DNA from: Candidatus Methanophaga sp. AG-394-G06
Lineage (GTDB): Archaea; Halobacteriota; Syntropharchaeia; Alkanophagales; Methanospirareceae
DNA: 32,206 bases
NCBI GenBank assembly: GCA_009903405.1
Contig: PRCZ01000015.1
Span: 1-32,206 of the forward strand
Reading direction: 5' to 3'
The notes beneath the pieces are model-generated. The model worked only from the letters and a program-made list of their open reading frames with translations. It ran no database searches and was not told where the DNA came from. Numbering within the stretch: the stretch's first letter is position 1; each line of letters begins with the position of its first letter. Made by a program: the position numbers and the translations under genes. Shown in pieces: positions 26,017 through 32,206 of this stretch.

Positions 26017-26630
26017 ATAAGCGCCTTTGCCTTCTTAACTGCATCAACAGCGTCTTTACCGTATGCGTCTGCACCGATTTCCATTGCGTATTCCTCACTC
26101 ACTGCGCTGCCTCCCACCATGATCTTCACTTCTAACTCCGCCTCGCGGAAATACTGGATGACCTCGGCCATGTATTCCCTTGTCGTGGTGAGTAACGCGG
26201 ACATAGCGATAATATCGGCCCCTGCTTCTTGGACGCTTTTCGCATACGCTTCCTTTTCCACGTCTGTTCCTAAGTCAATGACCTCAAACCCATCTGAAGC
26301 GAGCATTATAGATACTATCTCTTTCCCTATGTCATGCACATCCCCTTTGACCGTACCGATAACGACTTTACCTATCTTCTCTTCTGCCTTTACCTCTTCT
26401 TGCAGTAGCGGCTTGAGTATTTGTAATGCCTTTTTCGCGTTCCAGCCGGAGACCATCAGTTCAGCGTCGAAATATATCTCTTTGTATCCGCGCCCAATTT
26501 CACGTAGCCCTTCGCTCAGCTCGTCTAGGATCTCATAAGCATTTATGCCATTGTTCAGCTTCTCTTCGCAAAATGCTTCTATCTTCTTCTTCTTTACGTC
26601 AAGCAACGTGTCAACTACTGTATCTCCCAT
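25998..26630 (-). CDS. Corrinoid protein (MtbC/MttC-like, B12-binding)
   Basis: Helical cap plus GTVKGDVHDIGKEIVSIMLASDGFEVIDLGTDV; DXHXXG cobalamin motif (DVHDIG) and GGSAVSEEYAMEIGADAYGKDA. Confidence 0.92.
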   Translation of the reverse strand: MGDTVVDTLLDVKKKKIEAFCEEKLNNGINAYEILDELSEGLREIGRGYKEIYFDAELMVSGWNAKKALQILKPLLQEEVKAEEKIGKVVIGTVKGDVHDIGKEIVSIMLASDGFEVIDLGTDVEKEAYAKSVQEAGADIIAMSALLTTTREYMAEVIQYFREAELEVKIMVGGSAVSEEYAMEIGADAYGKDAVDAVKKAKALIQNHCL

Positions 26631-26686
26631 AGATTAAGATATTATCTTCAAAGGTTTAATTTTAGTTTAGTTTACTTTACTTTAGT

Positions 26687-28261
26687 ATGGAAATCATGAA
26701 GATCATATTCAAGGATCACGGAAAAGAGGCAAAACTCGTTAAGGGCCGAACCATACTTTCTTATCTGCAAGAGTTGGAAATAGACATAAATTGCCCATGC
26801 GGCGGCGAGGGAAAGTGCGGTCAGTGTTTGGTCGAAGTTGAGTACGCAACTGGAGCACTCTCTGATTTGACAGAAGCGGAAAAGAAATTCATACACGATG
26901 ATCTGCATAGACTTGCCTGCCAGGCAAGAATTCTGAAAACCGATGAGCACATTTACGTGCGAGTACAAAAAAGAATTTATTACATTTTAGAATCAGGCGA
27001 ATATAAGGAAATAGCTCTTGAGCCGTTCGTGCACATAGAGGGAGAACAAGTCTTTTGCGAGTCTGAAAACCTGGGCGAATATACTGGCGAGCTATACGGT
27101 ATCGCTTTAGACATAGGGACGACAACTCTTGCTATGTATCTAATAGACTTTGAGAGCGGGGAAGTGCTTTATGTAATATCCAGAGAAAATCCACAGACTA
27201 AATACGGTAATGATGTTATTTCACGGATAGTATTTGCGCGAACAGGTCAGAACCGGCTCGAACGAGAAATTAGAAACGCCGTGAACGAAATGATCACCGC
27301 TATGGTAGACCCAAGTAAAGTCTTTGAGATGGTGGTAGTCGGTAATCCAATAATGAGAGACCTCTTTTTCGGCTATTCCGTTGAGTCACTGGGCAAAAGC
27401 CCTTACGAACCTCAGAGTGTAAACGCGGTAAATAAAACCGCGAAAGAGCTCAGGCTTAAGGCCAATCAGAACTCACGTGTTTACGGGCTCCCTTTAATCG
27501 GCAGTTTCGTCGGTGCTGACGCTTTAGCTGTCACGTTGGCAACAGAGATATATAAAAGCGATGAAATAAGTATGGCAATTGACATCGGGACCAACACGGA
27601 GATCATACTGGGAAACCGAGATCGGTTGATTGCAACGTCCTGTGCTGCGGGTCCCGCGTTTGAGGGCGCAGGCATAACGTGCGGAATCGGGGGTGTAAGT
27701 GGCGCGATAAAAGACGTGAGTATAGTGGACGGAGAAGCTATATACAAAACGATTGATGATGCCACACCTATCGGAGTTTGCGGTTCCGGATTAATAGATG
27801 CTCTGGCTGAGCTTTTGGACAACGGAATAATTAACGGTAGGGGTAAGTTCTTGGGCGATGAGAAGGGATTTATAATAGCCGAAGAGTTTAGTTTATCAGA
27901 ACAGGATATAGATCAGTTGAATCTTGCGAAAACCGCTGTTTCAGTAGCTATAAAAACACTCGTGGAGCGATACGGAATCGAGCTTGATGATATAGAACAC
28001 GTCCTTCTGGCTGGTGGGTTCGGGAACTTTATAAACACTGAGAATGCAATACGTATTGGTCTTCTGCCCGCAGTGGCGCAGGAAAAGGTGAAGAAGATTG
28101 GAAATGCCGCTCTGGAAGGTGCCCGGCAGGCGTTAATATCAAAGACAAAACGGGTAGATGCAGAATCAATTGCAAACCGAATCGAGCATGTAAAACTTGA
28201 AGAAGAGGCTGACTTTCAGGAGAAATTCGTCAGTGAGCTTTATTTCCAGCAATATCTTTAG
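26687..28261 (+). CDS. Corrinoid activation protein, RACo/ASKHA family with N-terminal [2Fe-2S] domain
   Basis: CPCGGEGKCGQC...RLACQARIL (C-X5-C-X2-C...C plant-type ferredoxin), then GIALDIGTTTLAMYLIDFESGEVL and AIDIGTNTEIILGNRDRLIATSCAAGPAFEGAGI. Confidence 0.92.
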   Translation: MEIMKIIFKDHGKEAKLVKGRTILSYLQELEIDINCPCGGEGKCGQCLVEVEYATGALSDLTEAEKKFIHDDLHRLACQARILKTDEHIYVRVQKRIYYILESGEYKEIALEPFVHIEGEQVFCESENLGEYTGELYGIALDIGTTTLAMYLIDFESGEVLYVISRENPQTKYGNDVISRIVFARTGQNRLEREIRNAVNEMITAMVDPSKVFEMVVVGNPIMRDLFFGYSVESLGKSPYEPQSVNAVNKTAKELRLKANQNSRVYGLPLIGSFVGADALAVTLATEIYKSDEISMAIDIGTNTEIILGNRDRLIATSCAAGPAFEGAGITCGIGGVSGAIKDVSIVDGEAIYKTIDDATPIGVCGSGLIDALAELLDNGIINGRGKFLGDEKGFIIAEEFSLSEQDIDQLNLAKTAVSVAIKTLVERYGIELDDIEHVLLAGGFGNFINTENAIRIGLLPAVAQEKVKKIGNAALEGARQALISKTKRVDAESIANRIEHVKLEEEADFQEKFVSELYFQQYL

Positions 28262-28337
28262 GGTATTTGATTCGCACTCATAACACCCCTACCACTTTAA
28301 CGATAACAATAGTCAAGAAGGCGAATGGAAGAAAGCG

Positions 28338-28547
28338 ATGAAACAGAAACAGTATCTCATCTGTGCAATTTATTTGATCCTAGTAGCAGTTGCCGAGTTC
28401 TCGATGACGCTTGATCATCCAAAAAATCCTGCGGTTGGGCATGGTTTCATCGCTAGAACATGCCACTTATCTGAGCATGGAATTGACAAAGCCGAACTCG
28501 TACTACGATTGGATCGTGGTTACGAGCAGGATGAAGAGCTATTGTAA
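28338..28547 (+). CDS. Small hypothetical ORF with hydrophobic N-terminus
   Basis: 69 aa; MKQKQYLICAIYLILVAVAEF start; no recognised homology, possibly not coding. Confidence 0.25.
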   Translation: MKQKQYLICAIYLILVAVAEFSMTLDHPKNPAVGHGFIARTCHLSEHGIDKAELVLRLDRGYEQDEELL

Positions 28548-28571
28548 TTGCTCAATATCTTGCGGATTTTA

Positions 28572-28599
28572 TGCTCAAAAATCTACCGATTTTTGAGCA
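28572..28599. terminator. Perfect 12-bp inverted repeat
   Basis: TGCTCAAAAATC-TACC-GATTTTTGAGCA between a + strand small ORF and the stop of the - strand gene at 28603. Confidence 0.6.
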
Positions 28600-28602
28600 G
28601 AT

Positions 28603-29580
28603 TCATTTCCTTCTCAATCTAAGCACTAAATATGCAACTGTAAAGAGTCCGGCAATAGCAAAAAGGGCTTCGAATACCGGTATTAGGCGTCGCGTTGGAC
28701 TTGGCGAAGGCTTTTTTGTTGGCGTAGGTGTTGGACTCACCGAAGATTTTTCTGTTGGCACTGCCGAGGGTTTTAAACTGGATGAAGGTTCTGGACTTGA
28801 CGAAGACATTGGGATTGTGGAGATAGTTGGTGTTATAACGGGAGTAGGTGTAGACGTGATAGCTGGAGATCTCTGTGTGGAAGTTGGCGTGGGTTCCGTG
28901 AGAACAATTTGAACTGTTCTTTCTATTCCTCTGGCAGTAATCAAGAATTCACCTTCCGGTACGCCATCGGTATCAATGTCAAGTTTAAAATCGCCATTGG
29001 GATCTGCGATGCACTTAATAGAAATGGCAATTTTCAGGTTTACTGAAGTTGCGCCGTCTACGGCATCGCCGGATATCTTAATATCCTTTTTGCCCGGCGG
29101 GATATCTATTTTAAGCCCGGATTTCTCCATAGGAAAAGAAAAGGAAAGCGTCACAACGCCATTTACTATTTTCAGTGGGGCCTCCATTACCGGTATCCCG
29201 GCCCACGTTGTAACCTTAACCGTCTCGCCATTACATGTAGCCGTAAACGGCGATACCATCATTTGCATATTCTTTATATTTTCTGCGCGTGCCGAAATCT
29301 TCTTTTCACCCGCTATAAAATTGATACCCCGGAACTCCTCGCTATATCTATCTGTACCCGAAACAGGTAATGAGATCTCGAATGACGAATCTAACCATAC
29401 CGCTTCGTTTGGTGCTACCTTTCCGTATATTGACAATGTATCCCCCTGTACAACAAAAGAGGGGACATTCAATTCCGTTACGCTTGCGCCTGCAATTGGT
29501 ACTGACGCTATGAACGCACAGAGTAACAATAGACCGCTGCAAGATACTGCATTAATATACTTCCTCTTCATCTCACCCAC
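28603..29580 (-). CDS. Secreted surface protein with Ser/Thr/Pro linker and PGF-CTERM-like (PVF) C-terminal sorting tail
   Basis: Signal peptide CSGLLLLCAFIASVPIAGAS; TPTPVITPTIST...SPSPTRR linker; RLIPVFEALFAIAGLFTVAYLVLRLRRK. Confidence 0.85.
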   Translation of the reverse strand: MGEMKRKYINAVSCSGLLLLCAFIASVPIAGASVTELNVPSFVVQGDTLSIYGKVAPNEAVWLDSSFEISLPVSGTDRYSEEFRGINFIAGEKKISARAENIKNMQMMVSPFTATCNGETVKVTTWAGIPVMEAPLKIVNGVVTLSFSFPMEKSGLKIDIPPGKKDIKISGDAVDGATSVNLKIAISIKCIADPNGDFKLDIDTDGVPEGEFLITARGIERTVQIVLTEPTPTSTQRSPAITSTPTPVITPTISTIPMSSSSPEPSSSLKPSAVPTEKSSVSPTPTPTKKPSPSPTRRLIPVFEALFAIAGLFTVAYLVLRLRRK

Positions 29581-29608
29581 TCCAAATTAATTTGTCATTA
29601 TGGCTCAA

Positions 29609-30193
29609 TTAATAATATAATGGCATGTATCCAATCATAAAATATCTTTCCATTTGCATCTGTGAATTGGGTGCATGTGATTGTCCCCTCCCCCCGGTTG
29701 CATTTGCCGTGCGTGCATATATGATTTGAGGGTAAGAGCCAGTGTGAATGGAGTAGTTGTAAGTTTCTCCTGCTTCGAGCGTAATTGCATCAAACGTTAT
29801 ATTACGCCAATCGCCAGTATAGCCAGTCCAATTTGCTGCTACAATAACTCCCTTATCATTCCAGACTGTTACTCGCTCTGTATGCCCGCCGGTACCCTGG
29901 CACGGATATGTATAGAGTTTAGATACCGTAATTGTTTGATTTCGCATTATTGTCCTGTTGTGTATTCCAAACATGCTGGGATAAGGCACTTCTGGCGAGC
30001 CTGTGTCGAATACGGGCTTTGTAGAAACTACCTCTACTGACTTTTCTATTCCATCCGCAGTAATTAAAAATTCGCCGAACGGAACGCTCTCTGTGTTTAT
30101 ATCAAGTCTAAAATCGCCATTGGGATATGCTAAGACTTTGATTGACATATCCACCCCTCGAAAAGTGGTTTGACTATGAATATCGTTTTTCAA
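29609..30193 (-). CDS. Protein sharing a domain with the 28603-29580 product; apparently N-terminally truncated
   Basis: SIKVLAYPNGDFRLDINTESVPFGEFLITADGIEKSVEVVSTKP parallels SIKCIADPNGDFKLDIDTDGVPEGEFLITARGIERTVQIVLTEP. No signal peptide. Confidence 0.7.
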   Translation of the reverse strand: MKNDIHSQTTFRGVDMSIKVLAYPNGDFRLDINTESVPFGEFLITADGIEKSVEVVSTKPVFDTGSPEVPYPSMFGIHNRTIMRNQTITVSKLYTYPCQGTGGHTERVTVWNDKGVIVAANWTGYTGDWRNITFDAITLEAGETYNYSIHTGSYPQIIYARTANATGGRGQSHAPNSQMQMERYFMIGYMPLYY

Positions 30194-30268
30194 TATTTAA
30201 ATGTTCTGGTAATTACTGGGGTTAAGTTCGGAGATTTTACTTGTTATAGTACAGGGGAAATCCCGGAT

Positions 30269-30853
30269 TCAATGCCACAATTCCCGCCGATCTACATGCT
30301 TCCAGAAAAATACCAGTGCGGTAAGAGTGCTAAAAGCCGATATGAAAACCACCTGCGTTGCCGCTCCGCCCTCCAAATTTAGCAGACCTTGCACAAGGGC
30401 AAGCGCGCCAATAAGCAATGCAAGACTGATAACAGCAGCAAAAATGCCTCTACGCGCGTTATCGCCTGAGAACTCAAAAGCAAGGGCTATCAATATAGCA
30501 CCAACAAATACCGCATTCACAAACCAACCTAAAACAAAAGCGCTAATGATAATGATGAAAATTATTTTCGGCTTAGCAAAAATCGGGTGATCGTCTCTTA
30601 ATCCGGAATCAAGCAGTAGCAACTGCGGTATCAGTACACTGAGCACCATACACAAATCCGTGCCATATATGTCCGCTATCTCAAATTCATAACCAATAGC
30701 CAGAGCATAAACGAGGAATAACAGTAGGAATATATCCTTCTTGTTCTTCACTTTAGATATGAAAAGAAAAGGGAGAAATAACAAAGGTATCTTTAGCCCT
30801 GCTATTAGCCCACCCATTGCCGCTGCAATTACTGCTATCGCAATCATTATCAT
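30269..30853 (-). CDS. Multi-pass membrane protein
   Basis: 194 aa with several hydrophobic helices; 4-bp overlap with the DUF58-like ORF. Confidence 0.75.
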   Translation of the reverse strand: MIMIAIAVIAAAMGGLIAGLKIPLLFLPFLFISKVKNKKDIFLLLFLVYALAIGYEFEIADIYGTDLCMVLSVLIPQLLLLDSGLRDDHPIFAKPKIIFIIIISAFVLGWFVNAVFVGAILIALAFEFSGDNARRGIFAAVISLALLIGALALVQGLLNLEGGAATQVVFISAFSTLTALVFFWKHVDRRELWH

Positions 30854-31611
30854 CCAAACCCACCCCTAATAGACTCCAAGAGGTCGGAATAGCCCAAATC
30901 GAAAGTGGGCACTATACCGTTTAGTTTCTTTATGATTTCTTCTCTTTCTTTATATCGTTCATAGAGCCATATAAGTGTCTCTTTGTCCAGACTCTCCGCA
31001 TCGTAAAACAAAATGGGATTGGGAGACAGGAATATAATTTCATGCCTTTTCCTCAGGTCCAGTAAAACCTTTATCAGCTCACTCGTATTTGTCGTTATGT
31101 CTGCAATGAAGATCAAAAAAGCGGTAGAGGGTAAAGAACTCACCGCCTCTATCAAGCTACTGGCGGAACTCCTTCTGCCCTTCACAACCGGCAATATCTT
31201 CCCGATAAACGCCCTACTCTCTTCTTTTAGCCTTAAACTCTTCTCTGGTAAGGACAACTTAAGACCCATAAGAGTTGTAGGTATCGTTCCGATCTTCAGC
31301 GATCCCGCTATCCGCTCCACCTGCGCACTGTCTTTAGTTTTCGCCGCTTCTATCCGCTTAATCCCGTAATCATCATATACTATCAATCCCAACCTGCTTT
31401 TTCTTAGCGCATATGCAAGTTGAAGCGTCAGAGTAGTTGCAAAATCTATCTTTGAGCTCTTTATCCCCTTCCTCATCTCCTTACCCGCATCCAAAACGAT
31501 ATATACATCTCCTTCCGGCGGGCACATCTCACTCGAAGGAATTCCGGGTGTTGCAAAGACAACAGTTGCAAAAACGTTCGCCGACGCTATTGGCTTATCC
31601 TTCTCTCGCAT
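30850..31611 (-). CDS. DUF58-like (VWA-type) protein, native N-terminus probably lost and replaced by antisense moxR sequence
   Basis: GDVYIVLDAGKEMRKGIKSSKIDFATTLTLQLAYALRKSRLGLIVYDD. The first ~30 codons are exactly antisense to the MoxR P-loop region. Confidence 0.75.
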   Translation of the reverse strand: MREKDKPIASANVFATVVFATPGIPSSEMCPPEGDVYIVLDAGKEMRKGIKSSKIDFATTLTLQLAYALRKSRLGLIVYDDYGIKRIEAAKTKDSAQVERIAGSLKIGTIPTTLMGLKLSLPEKSLRLKEESRAFIGKILPVVKGRRSSASSLIEAVSSLPSTAFLIFIADITTNTSELIKVLLDLRKRHEIIFLSPNPILFYDAESLDKETLIWLYERYKEREEIIKKLNGIVPTFDLGYSDLLESIRGGFG

Positions 31612-32206
31612 TCAACTAACTCCTGACTTGATGCCCGCGGATATTGTAGGGAGTGTATTTTATGACCAAAAAGCGATGGAATTCACAGTAAGGAAAGGCC
31701 CGATATTTGCTAATATCCTATTAGCTGATGAAATAAATAGAGCGACACCAAAGACGCAATCTGCACTGCTTGAAGCGATGCAAGAGCGTCAGGTCACAAT
31801 AGAAGGCGCTACTTTTCCTCTGCCCATTCCTTTTCTCACAATAGCAACCATGAATCCTGTTGAGATCGAAGGAGTTTACAATTTACCTGAGGCTCAGCTC
31901 GATCGGTTCATGATGAAAGTTCAGGTCGGATACCTTGACAGGACTAATGAACTGCTTTTACTGAGAAGGAAGGAAAAGGGCGAGTTCAAGACCGTGGAGC
32001 GAATTATGGACCACAATGAGGTACTTTTGCTGATGAAGAATGCGCGAGAGATCAAAGCAAGTGAAACTATCCTTAATTACATATACGCGATTTTGGCGAG
32101 AACGAGAAATGATGAACGTGTTTTGTTGGGTGCAAGTCCGAGGGCTTCCGAGCAGTTATTATTTAGTTCTAAATCCTTAGCATTCCTGAGAGGCAGAGAG
32201 TATGTT
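31517..32206 (+). CDS. MoxR-family AAA+ ATPase, N-terminus missing at an internal junction and 3' end beyond the window
   Basis: GGHISLEGIPGVAKTTVAKTFADAIGLSFSRIQLTPDLMPADIVGSVFYDQKAMEFTVRKGPIFANILLADEINRATPKTQSALLEAMQERQVTIEG; continuous frame to 32206. Confidence 0.9.

Noticed and set aside
28976-29590. 204-aa + strand ORF
   Set aside because: Antisense to the signal-peptide/CTERM surface protein, which has clear sorting signals.
1-32206. tRNA or rRNA genes, transposases or integrases
   Set aside because: No cloverleaf-like or rRNA-like sequence and no DDE/tyrosine recombinase motifs were recognised by eye; a tRNAscan-SE/ISfinder run would be needed to exclude them firmly.

Overview
This is a 32 kb archaeal-type window. 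The inference rests on an archaeal-type TrpRS, PurS, a long RmlA, a PGF-CTERM-like tail, and TATA boxes close to start codons; a methanogen/ANME-related euryarchaeote is plausible but unproven. It holds a surface-glycan region: five glycosyltransferases, two methyltransferases, a Wzm/Wzt-like ABC exporter and an rmlABDC operon. It also has a 2100-aa secreted protein carrying both a caspase-like (C14) and a clostripain-like (C11) protease domain, and a toxin-antitoxin island with intact HicBA and HEPN-MNT plus decayed RelE and VapBC-like relics. The remainder includes purS-trpS, a corrinoid protein divergent from a RACo-type activator, a PVF/PGF-CTERM-like surface protein, and a broken DUF58/MoxR pair at the right edge. 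The main points for follow-up are: (a) the double-protease protein, whose 144-bp-repeat C-terminal module and 3' hairpin recur in inverted orientation at the left edge, bracketing an 8.2 kb glycan cassette; (b) a methyltransferase with perfect 105-bp (five-heptad) coiled-coil repeats that resembles a chain-length ruler; (c) a 58-bp repeat upstream of two unrelated TA modules; (d) an inversion-like junction joining DUF58 and MoxR at their broken N-termini. All calls come from reading the sequence by eye; no searches were run.
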